DNA from: Zwartia hollandica
Lineage (GTDB): Bacteria > Pseudomonadota > Gammaproteobacteria > Burkholderiales > Burkholderiaceae_B
Assembly: GCF_019923725.1 (NCBI RefSeq)
Contig: NZ_JAHXRI010000001.1
Coordinates: 1 to 64,000 of the forward strand
Reading direction: 5' to 3'
DNA: 64,000 nt
Positions within the stretch are counted from its first letter, which is position 1; each line of letters opens with the position of its first letter. Below, in pieces: positions 18,799 through 28,060 of this stretch. The notes below the pieces were generated by a model. The model made no database searches and was not told where the DNA came from. It saw nothing but the letters and a program-made list of their open reading frames with translations. Both the position numbers and the translations under genes were made by a program.

Positions 18799-20391
18799 TC
18801 AGTCGGTGTAACTATCGCGCGAACCAAACAATCGCTCTGCTTTTATTCCCATTGACAAACAGTGCTCAACTAACTGTTGCGCATTGACTGCGGGGACACT
18901 CTCCTCGGAGGGATCAATGCTCGTGACAAACTGCATCCATGGCTCTGCGCCCATGGCATATACATAAACCTTGTCACAACAAAGACTTTCTATGACTTTC
19001 ATGCCCCTCTCAAAGTCTGACCCATTTAAGCGACGAGATTGATCTTTTTTTCTATCAACCGCCATGGGGAGATAGGGGCCGTAAGACCAGCTAAAAGGTG
19101 CCCCCAAGCATTCCATTCCAATAAAAATCGTTGCTATTTTTCCGTAGGTCTCTCTGATTAGGTCGTAGAGCTTGGGCTCAAGATTGTTACTGTCCGCTGC
19201 AAAGAGCAAAGTTTCAGCCCCTGATTTAACTAGCCACGCGGCTTTGGTGCGAATGTCTAAATCACCGTGCTCGCCCAAAAATGGAAGCGCTGTCAGCGTC
19301 AAGTCTTCTTTTGAGAGGTCCTGGAAAGACTCAAGAGAGATCACGTCTTCAAACCCAATCGATTCGAGCATCAGTTTTAACGAGGGATCGGCTAACGAGC
19401 TGCCACTAGAAGGGACAACGACGGTGCTGACTTTGTGCCTGATCGCTAATAATGTTTCGATCGATACATGGTCAGCATGATTGTGCGTTAAGACTACAAA
19501 ATCCAAGTGATCTGGAAGGTCGTTTAACGTGAACCTATTGTTATCCCCTTCTCGATGGTAGGCAACGAAGGGATCAAGCAGAATGGTTACCCCAGACGGG
19601 GTGTCGACTAATACACAGGCATGACCAAAGTAGCGCCATCGTGTCTTATTGAGAGCTTGTCGGATGGGTCGTTGAGTCGGATGTTCAGTCAGGAGGCTGA
19701 GTAACAACTCAATTTTTTCTTCTGGAACTGAAAGTGCCTGTGTAATTTCGTCTAAGGACTTTGGTGCGGCGCGCAGTTCTGCTAAAAAGTCGTAGACTTC
19801 TGAGCTAAAGGGTTGATTGATTTCAAGCGCGCTGGGCGACGGCAAGCGCGGCGTGCTCATGGCAAACGGTCTGGAGTCGTCTTTAACCTGGTACATCAAT
19901 GCGCTTTGAGTGTCTGGCCGATGCACCCCTTTCGCGTATAACAGAGCCTCGAAAACTTTGATATCCGGCGAGCCCGCGAGCGAGTAAGTTAATTCGACAT
20001 ATCCTTTGATGCTTTCTGGTGCTTCCTGATAGAACTTTTCAATGCTATGGCCATCTGCATTTTTCATTAACAGACGCAAAGCACCACGCAAGTCCGATCC
20101 AAACTGAATCATCTCCGTTAGTTCATGTTTTGATGTGGAGATAAGTTCTGTGATCTCTTGGGCGCGTGATACTGGGAGGTCAACAAAAGGACCTCCGCGC
20201 AGTTTGGGATCGTTGCAAGCTGCTACGTGAGCGCTTGGCGCCGAGATGAACGACTCCATCAAAGGCAAATAGCGGTACGCGATGTTTAGGCAGGCCGTCG
20301 CTGGCGACACCATATGAGACCAAGCGTACCAACGAGAAATCAGTGGTTCGACAACGACGTCGGGCCTAAGAAAATAGTGACAAGCAGCCAT
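18799..20391 (-). CDS. CmlA-like diiron beta-hydroxylase (metallo-beta-lactamase fold)
   Basis: A 530-residue two-domain protein: an N-terminal domain (about 1-245) and a metallo-beta-lactamase-fold C-terminal domain. The length and motif spacing match CmlA of chloramphenicol biosynthesis (about 532 residues), a dinuclear iron monooxygenase that beta-hydroxylates an amino acid tethered to an NRPS carrier domain. The metal site reads THNHADH (H303, H305, D307, H308), then GEHGDL with E374 where ordinary hydrolases have His, and FAADSNN with D400. This is the CmlA ligand pattern recalled from the literature, shifted by two or three residues. The ATG at 20391 was chosen because MAACHYFLRPDVVVEPLI resembles the family N-terminus and it removes overlap with the next gene. 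No NRPS is adjacent; the nearest is at 1-4078. Confidence 0.85.
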   Translation of the reverse strand: MAACHYFLRPDVVVEPLISRWYAWSHMVSPATACLNIAYRYLPLMESFISAPSAHVAACNDPKLRGGPFVDLPVSRAQEITELISTSKHELTEMIQFGSDLRGALRLLMKNADGHSIEKFYQEAPESIKGYVELTYSLAGSPDIKVFEALLYAKGVHRPDTQSALMYQVKDDSRPFAMSTPRLPSPSALEINQPFSSEVYDFLAELRAAPKSLDEITQALSVPEEKIELLLSLLTEHPTQRPIRQALNKTRWRYFGHACVLVDTPSGVTILLDPFVAYHREGDNNRFTLNDLPDHLDFVVLTHNHADHVSIETLLAIRHKVSTVVVPSSGSSLADPSLKLMLESIGFEDVISLESFQDLSKEDLTLTALPFLGEHGDLDIRTKAAWLVKSGAETLLFAADSNNLEPKLYDLIRETYGKIATIFIGMECLGAPFSWSYGPYLPMAVDRKKDQSRRLNGSDFERGMKVIESLCCDKVYVYAMGAEPWMQFVTSIDPSEESVPAVNAQQLVEHCLSMGIKAERLFGSRDSYTD

Positions 20392-20524
20392 AATCGCAAA
20401 TTTATTAAAGGTTAAAGGGAAAAGTTGTGCGATTGAGTTAGTTTTTTTGCAGTGAAAAGCGTAGTGGAGGAGATGCTTGGTTGATACCCTTCGAGCGGAG
20501 GGTATTGCCATAAGCCAAGCCGAG

Positions 20525-20851
20525 TTAGTTACGCAAACAATAAGCCCCACTCGTGTGGAAGCCACTCGGGCAGCTGCCGGACTTAATCACTGCCGGTTTG
20601 CTCGAGGCGCTGCTGGCCAAGCAATAGTTGCCGCTGGTGTGGTAGCCGGAGGGGCAAGCTCCAACTTTAGCGATTGCAGGCTTAGCGGAGCCCGAAGAGG
20701 GTGTACAGTAGTTGCCGCTTGTGTGGTAGCCGCTCGGGCAAGCCCCGTTTTTGATTAAGGGCTGTTGCGCGTGCGCAACTGTGCAGGCTAGGGTTAGTGC
20801 GGAGGCGATCAAGTAGAGGGCAGCGAAACTAGGTGCAGAAGTGTGGGTCAT
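20525..20851 (-). CDS. Small secreted protein with three Cys-containing tandem repeats
   Basis: A 108-residue protein of unknown function. A signal peptide (hydrophobic stretch, cleavage after TVAHAQ) is followed by three repeats with a 28-residue period and the core GACPSGYHTSGNYC; the third is GSCPSGFHTSGAYC and ends the protein. Linkers are Ser/Ala/Lys/Pro-rich (SAKPAI, SSKPAV). Each core has two cysteines 11 residues apart, suggesting a small disulfide-closed loop in the periplasm or outside the cell. The DNA repeats have an 84-base period. It lies between the CmlA-like gene and pckG and may be a stand-alone gene. Confidence 0.7.
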   Translation of the reverse strand: MTHTSAPSFAALYLIASALTLACTVAHAQQPLIKNGACPSGYHTSGNYCTPSSGSAKPAIAKVGACPSGYHTSGNYCLASSASSKPAVIKSGSCPSGFHTSGAYCLRN

Positions 20852-21077
20852 TGCGTCACGCCAGAAAGATTTTCTTAGTTAATAAAAAATGAAACTTATT
20901 CGGCTATGTTCTTTTATATTGCAAATAAAGCATCATTAAAAGTTGTTAACTATTGACTTTATGTTACGTCGCAGAAATACGCATATTTCGGCGGGGAATC
21001 GGTTTGTTCGGGTTGTCTACGATGCTAACATTACCGGCTATCGAGTTTTAACCCTGTCGTAATACTGAAACATTGAC
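20852..21077. other. AT-rich intergenic region between divergent genes
   Basis: A 226-base spacer between the repeat-protein gene (minus) and pckG (plus). It is AT-rich at 20880-20960 and contains TTGACT at 20953-20958, a possible -35 element for pckG without a convincing -10. No terminator, RNA gene or clear operator was seen. Confidence 0.4.
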
Positions 21078-22934
21078 ATGAATCTCTCATTGAACGCTCC
21101 TGAGTACGTCCGTCATCAAGGTCTGAAAGATTGGGTGGCCGCAGTCGCTGCCAAAGTCAAACCCGCCAAAGTTGTCTGGTGTGACGGATCCCAAGAGGAA
21201 TATGACCGCTTGTGTGCGGAGATGGTGCAAACTGGGATGCTGCTCAAGCTCAACCCGGCAAAGCGTCCCAATTCTTTCTTGGCGCGTTCGTCTCCCGATG
21301 ATGTGGCGCGTGTTGAAGACCGGACGTTCATTTGCAGTCAAGATAAAAATGCCGCGGGGCCAACCAATAACTGGATAGCGCCAGCAGAGATGCGCGTCAA
21401 GCTGGACGAACTTTTTGAAGGCGCGATGCAGGGCCGCACGTTATACGTGATTCCTTTCTCGATGGGGCCTTTGGGCTCTCCGATTGCTCAGATTGGTATC
21501 GAGTTGTCCGATTCCCCCTACGTTGTCGTCAATATGCGCATGATGACGCGCATGGGCAAGAAGGTTTATGACATTCTTGGCACGGACGGGGAGTACGTCC
21601 CTTGTGTGCACACTGTTGGTGCACCTCTGGCCGCTGGTCAGAAGGATGTGGTTTGGCCATGCAACGAGACCAAGTACATTGTGCACTTCCCTGAGACCCG
21701 CGAAATCTGGTCTTACGGTTCAGGCTATGGCGGAAATGCCTTGCTTGGCAAGAAATGTTTCGCTCTGCGTATTGCGTCGACCATGGGGCGGCGCGAAGCC
21801 AATGACAAGTCCGTTGGTTGGTTGGCCGAGCACATGTTGATTCTCGGTGTCCAGGCGCCCTGGGGCAAAAAGTATCACGTTGCTGCAGCGTTTCCTTCTG
21901 CTTGTGGGAAGACCAACTTTGCAATGTTGATTCCTCCTGCAGGACTCGCTCAGCAAGGCTGGAAGATTACGACGATTGGTGATGACATTGCTTGGATCAA
22001 GCCTGACGCACAAGGCAACCTGCGCGCGATCAATCCTGAGGCTGGTTATTTTGGTGTGGCGCCAGGTACGAATGAGCAGTCAAACTTCAATTGCATGGCT
22101 ACGCTTAAGCAAGACACAATCTTTACAAACGTTGCATTGACCGATGATGGCGATGTGTGGTGGGAAGGCATGACGAAGGTGCCCCCCGCGCACTGCATTG
22201 ATTGGCAAGGGCGTGATTGGACACCGGAGTCCGCGAAAGAGAAGGGTATCAAAGCGGCGCATCCCAATGCACGTTTTACCGTTTCAGCAACGCAGAACCC
22301 AGTGTTGGATTCGGAGTGGGATAACCCCTCTGGTGTTGTAATTGATGCGTTCATTTTTGGCGGTCGTCGCTCGACGACTGTGCCGCTTGTCACTGAAGCG
22401 CGTGACTGGGCCGAAGGCGTTTACATGGCCGCCACCATGGGTTCAGAAACCACAGCAGCGGCGGTTGGGCAGCAGGGTGTTGTGCGTCGAGATCCGTTTG
22501 CGATGCTACCGTTCTGTGGTTACAACATGGCTGAGTACTTTGAGCATTGGTTATCGCTGGGTAACCGTTTACAAAGCACGGGCACAAAATTACCAAAGAT
22601 TTTCTGTGTCAATTGGTTCCGCACCGATGAGAACGGTAAGTTTGTGTGGCCTGGGTTTAGCGACAACACGCGCGTTCTTAAGTGGATGCTCGGGCGTATC
22701 GAGGGTGATGCTAAAGGCGACGAGCATGTATTTGGTATTACGCCACGCTATGAAGACATCGACTGGTCCGGCATGGATTTCTCCGCGGACAAGTTTAAGA
22801 AGATTACATCGATCGATGTGAGCGCATGGAAGCAAGAGTTCAAGCTACACGATGAGCTCTTTGAAAAATTAGCGCATGGACTCCCGGCGCATCTCTTGAA
22901 AATCAGAGCTGCGTTCGAGTCACGACTTGGCTAA
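21078..22934 (+). CDS. pckG: Phosphoenolpyruvate carboxykinase (GTP)
   Basis: A 618-residue GTP-dependent PEP carboxykinase, the expected length. It converts oxaloacetate and GTP to PEP, CO2 and GDP, the entry to gluconeogenesis. The kinase-1a P-loop is [12 protein letters not shown], with the reactive cysteine in it; the oxaloacetate and metal sites lie in [15 protein letters not shown] and [10 protein letters not shown]. Transcribed alone, with pyruvate kinase in the same neighbourhood (24318), so enzymes of the PEP-pyruvate-oxaloacetate node sit close together. Confidence 0.98.
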   Translation: MNLSLNAPEYVRHQGLKDWVAAVAAKVKPAKVVWCDGSQEEYDRLCAEMVQTGMLLKLNPAKRPNSFLARSSPDDVARVEDRTFICSQDKNAAGPTNNWIAPAEMRVKLDELFEGAMQGRTLYVIPFSMGPLGSPIAQIGIELSDSPYVVVNMRMMTRMGKKVYDILGTDGEYVPCVHTVGAPLAAGQKDVVWPCNETKYIVHFPETREIWSYGSGYGGNALLGKKCFALRIASTMGRREANDKSVGWLAEHMLILGVQAPWGKKYHVAAAFPSACGKTNFAMLIPPAGLAQQGWKITTIGDDIAWIKPDAQGNLRAINPEAGYFGVAPGTNEQSNFNCMATLKQDTIFTNVALTDDGDVWWEGMTKVPPAHCIDWQGRDWTPESAKEKGIKAAHPNARFTVSATQNPVLDSEWDNPSGVVIDAFIFGGRRSTTVPLVTEARDWAEGVYMAATMGSETTAAAVGQQGVVRRDPFAMLPFCGYNMAEYFEHWLSLGNRLQSTGTKLPKIFCVNWFRTDENGKFVWPGFSDNTRVLKWMLGRIEGDAKGDEHVFGITPRYEDIDWSGMDFSADKFKKITSIDVSAWKQEFKLHDELFEKLAHGLPAHLLKIRAAFESRLG

Positions 22935-22937
22935 TTT

Positions 22938-24194
22938 TTAGTGGCGGGCGCGGTCTAGCATCGCATGCAACAACACGTTGCAGCCCGCCTCGAGGTGCTC
23001 TGGGCGGGCATCTTCGATTTCGTTGTGGCTAATACCGTCCTTGCATGGGACAAATATCATTGCTGTGGGCGCGACCCGGGCCATGTACACCGCATCGTGC
23101 CCAGCACCGCTCACCACATCCATTTCGCTTAAGCCAATCGTTTTGGCGCCGCTGCGCACAGCGCCTACGAGCTCAGTTGCGAACGCTTGTGGAGGAAAGT
23201 ACACCACTTGTTTAATGTCGACGCTGACCTTTCCTTGCGTGGCGATAGTGTTTGCTTGTGAATGTAGTTCTTCGACCATCTTTGTCAGTGTTGCATCAGT
23301 ATCTGCACGGAAGTCGACTGAAAACTTTACTGTCCCGGGAATCACATTACGCGAATTCGGATAGTTGTCTAACATCCCGACGGTCCCGCGGGCATTAGGT
23401 GCATGATCTAGTGCAATGCTGTTGACGGCTTGAATCATGCGTGAAGCTGCAAGCAGTGCATCTTGACGTAAGGCCATTGGGGTCGGACCGGCGTGTGCCT
23501 CCGAGCCTGTGACAACGACATCAAACCAACGTTGTCCCAGCGCTCCGGTGACGACGCCGATCGTGATGTCATTCGCTTCCAGTACGGGGCCTTGCTCAAT
23601 ATGTGCTTCGAAATAGGCGCCAAAAGTCTTTGGATCGATCACATCCTTTCCGGCGTAGCCAATTGCGTTTAATGCCTCGCCAACGGTGATCCCATTTTTA
23701 TCTTTTTGCCCTAGAATCTCGGCCGTTTTAAATTCACCAATAAAGGCACCGGAGCCCATCATCACTGGAACAAATCGCGAACCCTCTTCGTTAGTCCAGA
23801 CGATGACCTCTAAGGGGGACTCGGTCTCAATGCCCGCGTCGTTCAGGGTGTGTAGGACTTCTATGCCAGCCAGTACCCCATAGTTGCCGTCGAACTTTCC
23901 CCCAGTGGGTTGTGTGTCGATATGGCTGCCCGTGGAAACTGCGGGAAGCGCGTTATTGCGACCCGCGCGGCGCGCGAAAATATTGCCTATGGCATCGATA
24001 CGAACCGTACAGCCTGCTGCTTTGGCTTGAGCCACGAAAAAGTCTCGCCCTTGTCGATCTAGATCGGTGAGTGCTAGCCGACATACGCCTCCCTTTGGAG
24101 TTGCTCCAATTTGAGCGAGTTTCATTAAGGAGTCCCAGAGACGCTTGCCGTTAACACGCAAGGTGGTTGATGAATTCTGGGCAACAGCAGACAT
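22938..24194 (-). CDS. M20-family Zn-dependent amidohydrolase (N-carbamoyl-L-amino acid hydrolase/allantoate amidohydrolase type)
   Basis: A 418-residue hydrolase of the hydantoinase/carbamoylase M20 group. Metal and catalytic segments are GSHIDTQPTGGKFDGNYGVL (His, Asp), WTNEEGSRFVPVMMGS (catalytic Glu pair) and GAGHDAVYMARV (His), with a dimerisation lid domain in between. It releases amino acids from N-carbamoyl or ureido compounds, acting in pyrimidine, hydantoin or purine breakdown. It is convergent with pckG (3 bases between stops) and divergent from pyruvate kinase. No other catabolic gene for such substrates is adjacent, so the substrate is open. Confidence 0.92.
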   Translation of the reverse strand: MSAVAQNSSTTLRVNGKRLWDSLMKLAQIGATPKGGVCRLALTDLDRQGRDFFVAQAKAAGCTVRIDAIGNIFARRAGRNNALPAVSTGSHIDTQPTGGKFDGNYGVLAGIEVLHTLNDAGIETESPLEVIVWTNEEGSRFVPVMMGSGAFIGEFKTAEILGQKDKNGITVGEALNAIGYAGKDVIDPKTFGAYFEAHIEQGPVLEANDITIGVVTGALGQRWFDVVVTGSEAHAGPTPMALRQDALLAASRMIQAVNSIALDHAPNARGTVGMLDNYPNSRNVIPGTVKFSVDFRADTDATLTKMVEELHSQANTIATQGKVSVDIKQVVYFPPQAFATELVGAVRSGAKTIGLSEMDVVSGAGHDAVYMARVAPTAMIFVPCKDGISHNEIEDARPEHLEAGCNVLLHAMLDRARH

Positions 24195-24317
24195 AGTAAG
24201 ACTCCAATAGTGTTTATCTTTGGGGACAGGTAATATGGTGGCAACAGTATGCCTGAAATCACCGACTAAACCGAATTAATCCAGCAAATCGAACCGATAC
24301 GTTAAAGGCCCCGATAC

Positions 24318-25769
24318 ATGAAACTCGATGCGATTTCGCACCGCGACCGTAACACCAAAATTGTAGCCACTCTTGGTCCCGCAAGTAGTGACCCAGCAAT
24401 GATTCGAAAGCTGTTTGACGCAGGTGTGGATGTCTTTCGCTTGAATTTTAGTCATGGCACCCATGCTGATCATCAGGCGCGGTACAACGCGATTCGCCAA
24501 ATCGAGGGCGACGTCGGCCGTCCTGTAGGCATTTTGATGGACTTGCAGGGTCCAAAACTGCGCTTAGGTAAGATTGTCGATGGCAAGCTCTCTTTGGCTA
24601 TCGGACAAAAACTGCGACTGGATTTAGACCCGACGCCTGGCACCTTAACCCGAGTGCCGTTGTTGCACCCAGAAATTTTTGCCGCTATCAAGGCCGGCGA
24701 CGACTTGTTGATTGACGATGGCAAGGTGCGGTTGCGCGTACTTTCCTGTAGTCCTACGTTTGCAGATGTGGAGGCACTAAACGCCGGGGTGATTTCAGAC
24801 CGCAAAGGCGTTAACGTTCCTGGCGCGATTTTGCCCCTATCGGCACTGACGACGAAGGACCGAGAGGATTTAGATTTTGGCTTAAGTATTGGTATCGATT
24901 GGATTGCATTGTCTTTCGTGCAGCGTCCTGAAGATATTGCAGAGCTAAAAGCGATCGTGGGCAATCGCGCATGGGTCATGGCTAAGCTAGAGAAGCCCTC
25001 CGCGATTGAGTCGTTAGAAGCGATTGTTGCAGCAGCCGATGGTGTGATGGTTGCGCGGGGTGACCTAGGTGTTGAATTGCCGCCCGAAGATGTTCCCGTT
25101 ATTCAGAAGCGAATTGTGCGCGCATGTCGACAGGCTGGTAAGCCAGTGATCGTGGCGACCCAAATGCTTGAGTCCATGATTTCTTCACCTGTTCCGACTC
25201 GGGCGGAGGTCAGTGATGTCGCAACCGCTGTTTACGACGGCGTGGATGCAGTGATGCTTTCGGCAGAATCTGCCTCGGGCTCCTATCCGATCGAAGCGGT
25301 CAACATGATGGATCGCATCCTGAAGAGTACGGAATTGGACCCTCTTCAGCGGATCATGATGGATGCCGTGCACTCGCACAGAAAGAATGACGCACGTGAT
25401 GCGATTTCTGCAGCGATTCGCACTGTTGCAGAGACCCTGCCCGTTGCGGCCACTGTAGCCTACACCTCATCAGGTGCTACGACCTTGCGTGTGGCGCATG
25501 AACGACCCCGCGCGCCTATCCTGAGCATGACGCCGGTCGCGGCCGCTGCGCGGAGGCTCTCTTTGGTTTGGGGGGTCCACTCAATACAGGCCGCCGATGT
25601 CGACAGTGCGGAAGAAATTGTGATGCGCGCGACGCAGGCGGCAGATAAGCATGGTTTTGGCAAGCCAGGACAAGCGCTTTTGATCATAGCTGGAACGCCT
25701 TTCGGGGTGCCAGGATCGACGAACTTGTTACGAATCGCCTGGATAGGCGATGAGCCGGATGCATCCTAG
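24318..25769 (+). CDS. pyk: Pyruvate kinase
   Basis: A 483-residue pyruvate kinase converting PEP and ADP to pyruvate and ATP. Visible motifs: FRLNFSHGTHADH (ADP/K+ site), MAKLEKPSAIE with the catalytic lysine, MVARGDLGVELP (metal site) and KPVIVATQMLESM. The C-terminal allosteric domain follows from about residue 345. The start MKLDAISHRDRNTKIVATLGP has the usual short N-terminus. No neighbour shares its strand closely; the LLM oxidoreductase gene starts 71 bases later. Confidence 0.97.
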   Translation: MKLDAISHRDRNTKIVATLGPASSDPAMIRKLFDAGVDVFRLNFSHGTHADHQARYNAIRQIEGDVGRPVGILMDLQGPKLRLGKIVDGKLSLAIGQKLRLDLDPTPGTLTRVPLLHPEIFAAIKAGDDLLIDDGKVRLRVLSCSPTFADVEALNAGVISDRKGVNVPGAILPLSALTTKDREDLDFGLSIGIDWIALSFVQRPEDIAELKAIVGNRAWVMAKLEKPSAIESLEAIVAAADGVMVARGDLGVELPPEDVPVIQKRIVRACRQAGKPVIVATQMLESMISSPVPTRAEVSDVATAVYDGVDAVMLSAESASGSYPIEAVNMMDRILKSTELDPLQRIMMDAVHSHRKNDARDAISAAIRTVAETLPVAATVAYTSSGATTLRVAHERPRAPILSMTPVAAAARRLSLVWGVHSIQAADVDSAEEIVMRATQAADKHGFGKPGQALLIIAGTPFGVPGSTNLLRIAWIGDEPDAS

Positions 25770-25840
25770 AAACCCTACTCACTGCGCGTGTAACCCTGTG
25801 CTATAAAACTAGAAAATAAACCAGAGGCGAAGGGGCATCG

Positions 25841-27043
25841 ATGGCGCACGTGGGTTTAAGGTTCGGAATCTTTTTGGCTCCGTTCCATCGTTTGGGTGAC
25901 AATCCAACGCTTGCGCTCGTGCGGGACCTAGAGCTTATCGAGTGGCTTGATCACCTTGGCTATGACGAGGCCTGGATCGGAGAGCATCACTCAGCTGGGT
26001 GGGAGACCATTGCTTCACCGGAAATCTTTATCGGTGTTGCGGCAGATCGCACGCGGCGGATCATGTTGGGTTCGGGTGTGACAAGCCTGCCTTATCACCA
26101 TCCGTTTTTGGTGGCCCAGAGATTTGTTCAGCTTGATCACATGACACGTGGGAGAGTCATGTTAGGTTGCGGACCGGGAGCACTTGTGTCGGATGCCTAC
26201 ATGATGGGTATTCAGGCCGAGCGCCAGCGCCCCATGATGGATGAAGCCCTCGGTGCCATCATGCGCTTGCTAGCCTGTGATGAACCGGTCACGCTGAAAA
26301 CGGATTGGTTTGAACTTAACGATGCAAGGTTGCACCTTGCTCCCTACACAAAAGGCGGCTTTCCTGTTGCTGTAGCAAGTTCGACCACACCTTCTGGGGT
26401 GTTGACGGCTGCGAAACACGGGGTTGGCTTGATTTCCTTGGGTGCTGGTTTGCCAGGGGGACCTCAGAAGTTGGCAGAGCAGTGGGCCTTAGGCGAGACG
26501 GAAGCTGCTAAGTTCGGTAAAACAATGCAACGTGAGGATTGGCGCTTGGTGGTCAATATACATGTGGCCGAAGATGATGAGCAGGCCGTCTCTGAGGTGC
26601 GTAAAGGCGAGCGACTCGAAACCCTCAGTTATTTTAGTGAGACCCTCGGTCGCCCGCCCATGCGTAGCGAAAACCCCCTAGCCGAAGGTTTAAAAGCCGG
26701 AACAACGATTGTGGGTTCTCCTGAAACGGTAGCTGCAGGAATAGAGAGACTGTTGTCTTTTACTAATGGAGGGGCCGGGGCCGTGCTGTTCAGATCGCAT
26801 GAATGGGCCACGCGCGAGCAAACATTAAGAAGTTATGAGCTTTTTGCGCGTTGGGTAATGCCCCGTTTTCAAGGTAGTTTGACGACCCTGCAAACCTCCA
26901 GACAGTGGGCGAGCGATAACCGTAGCGGTATTTTTGGTCCTCAGATGGGAGCGTTGCGCAAGGCATTTACCGATGCGGGGCAGGAGGTTCCTGACCATAT
27001 GCGCCTTCGCCTACATACAGGTAAGTCTCCCATTGATGAGTAA
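25841..27043 (+). CDS. LLM-class flavin-dependent oxidoreductase (luciferase-like)
   Basis: A 400-residue bacterial-luciferase-fold flavoprotein. Typical segments are FGIFLAPFHRLG at the start, GYDEAWIGEHHSAGW, GSGVTSLPYHHPFLVAQR, LDHMTRGRVMLGCGPG and GSPETVAAGI near the C-terminus. Such enzymes use reduced FMN and O2 to oxidise organic substrates; proteins of this layout are often labelled limonene 1,2-monooxygenase-like. AAGGGG is a good ribosome binding site before the ATG. No flavin reductase lies next to it and the substrate is unknown. Confidence 0.9.
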   Translation: MAHVGLRFGIFLAPFHRLGDNPTLALVRDLELIEWLDHLGYDEAWIGEHHSAGWETIASPEIFIGVAADRTRRIMLGSGVTSLPYHHPFLVAQRFVQLDHMTRGRVMLGCGPGALVSDAYMMGIQAERQRPMMDEALGAIMRLLACDEPVTLKTDWFELNDARLHLAPYTKGGFPVAVASSTTPSGVLTAAKHGVGLISLGAGLPGGPQKLAEQWALGETEAAKFGKTMQREDWRLVVNIHVAEDDEQAVSEVRKGERLETLSYFSETLGRPPMRSENPLAEGLKAGTTIVGSPETVAAGIERLLSFTNGGAGAVLFRSHEWATREQTLRSYELFARWVMPRFQGSLTTLQTSRQWASDNRSGIFGPQMGALRKAFTDAGQEVPDHMRLRLHTGKSPIDE

Positions 27044-27181
27044 CGCCTCTGGCTATCTTTATTCTGGATTGCGCTGTTGTTTTGCGCGGCCGAGTGCTAA
27101 ATTTCGCCATCTTAAGTTTTTATCGATTGTCCTAATTTGACAGCCATGCCGGCATAGTCATATTACAAAGCGAGGTAAGTC

Positions 27182-28039
27182 ATGAAAATTCGTTTGGTGT
27201 TATCCACTACAGCTCTGCTTCTTGGTTTGTCTGCAGCCCAATCCTACGCTCAAGTAGCCTACGGGACGACTTTAGGAGACGACAAGTACCAGCCGTCGGT
27301 TGGACAAAGCGGCAAGGACGTGATTTGGGTGCCGACCAACGATGCGGTTGCAGATGCGATGTTGAAAGCCGCAAATGTCGGTCCAAATGATCTGGTGTTT
27401 GACTTGGGTGCAGGCGATGGAAAAATTGCGATTGCAGCGGCCAAAAACTATGGTGCGCGCTCAGTTGGCATTGAATACAACAAGGACATGGCGGCTCTCG
27501 CGACACGCAATGCCGAGCGTGCTGGCGTTTCCGATAAGGTAAAAATTATTCACGGTGATATTTTTGTCGAAGACTTTTCAAAAGCAACTGTCTTGACAAT
27601 GTATTTGTTGCCTGACTTGAATTTAAAGCTTCGCCCGACGATTCTCAAGATGACACCGGGAACTCGAGTTGCGACCAACTCGTTCAATATGGGTGACTGG
27701 GAACCAGATCAAGTTATCGGTACTGGTTACGCCCAAGGTTATTTTTGGGTTGTTCCCGGTAACGCTGCAGGCAAGTGGACCATCAAAGGTATTAATGGCG
27801 GTCAGAGTGATGTCCTCGAGTTGACGCAGCAGTATCAAAAAGTTGGAGGGACTTTGACGATAAAGGGCAAATCCCAGCCGATTTTAGGCGGCAAGCTGAC
27901 CGGCAATCGTTTGAAATTTAGTTTTGTCGATGAGGGCGGTCAGTCGCGTCATTTTGATGTGGAGCTGAAAGGCAACACGATGCAGGGCAATGTGCTGGAG
28001 ATGTCGCCTCTCTACGAGGTTTCCGGGACTCGCAGCTAA
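27182..28039 (+). CDS. Methyltransferase-fold protein with signal peptide
   Basis: A 285-residue protein whose first 24 residues look like a cleavable signal peptide (LLLGLSAAQSYAQ). Residues about 50-130 form a class I SAM-binding fold: VFDLGAGDGKIAIAAAKNYG (motif I), SVGIEYN (acidic residue after strand 2) and KVKIIHGDIFVED. The remainder (about 190-285) is beta-rich (GGTLTIKGKSQPI, GKLTGNRLKFSF) and not recognised. A GAGG ribosome binding site precedes the ATG. Export of a SAM-dependent enzyme is unusual because SAM is cytoplasmic; either the signal is not cleaved or the fold has another role. Confidence 0.8.
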   Translation: MKIRLVLSTTALLLGLSAAQSYAQVAYGTTLGDDKYQPSVGQSGKDVIWVPTNDAVADAMLKAANVGPNDLVFDLGAGDGKIAIAAAKNYGARSVGIEYNKDMAALATRNAERAGVSDKVKIIHGDIFVEDFSKATVLTMYLLPDLNLKLRPTILKMTPGTRVATNSFNMGDWEPDQVIGTGYAQGYFWVVPGNAAGKWTIKGINGGQSDVLELTQQYQKVGGTLTIKGKSQPILGGKLTGNRLKFSFVDEGGQSRHFDVELKGNTMQGNVLEMSPLYEVSGTRS

Positions 28040-28060
28040 TAAAACAACGTTTGAATCATT

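Noticed and set aside
20392-20565. Extended N-terminus for the CmlA-like protein (start at 20565)
   Set aside because: The extra 58 residues overlap the repeat-protein gene, do not resemble the family, and the ATG at 20391 gives the expected 530-residue length.
20525-20851. Spaced repeats with an 84-base period suggested a CRISPR-like or minisatellite array
   Set aside because: The repeats are in frame in one coding sequence with a signal peptide, only three copies exist, and the units differ at codon level as a protein repeat would.
22342-22821. 159-codon open frame in another frame of pckG
   Set aside because: Arg/Ser-rich nonsense composition, no start signal, and pckG is continuous and full length in this region.
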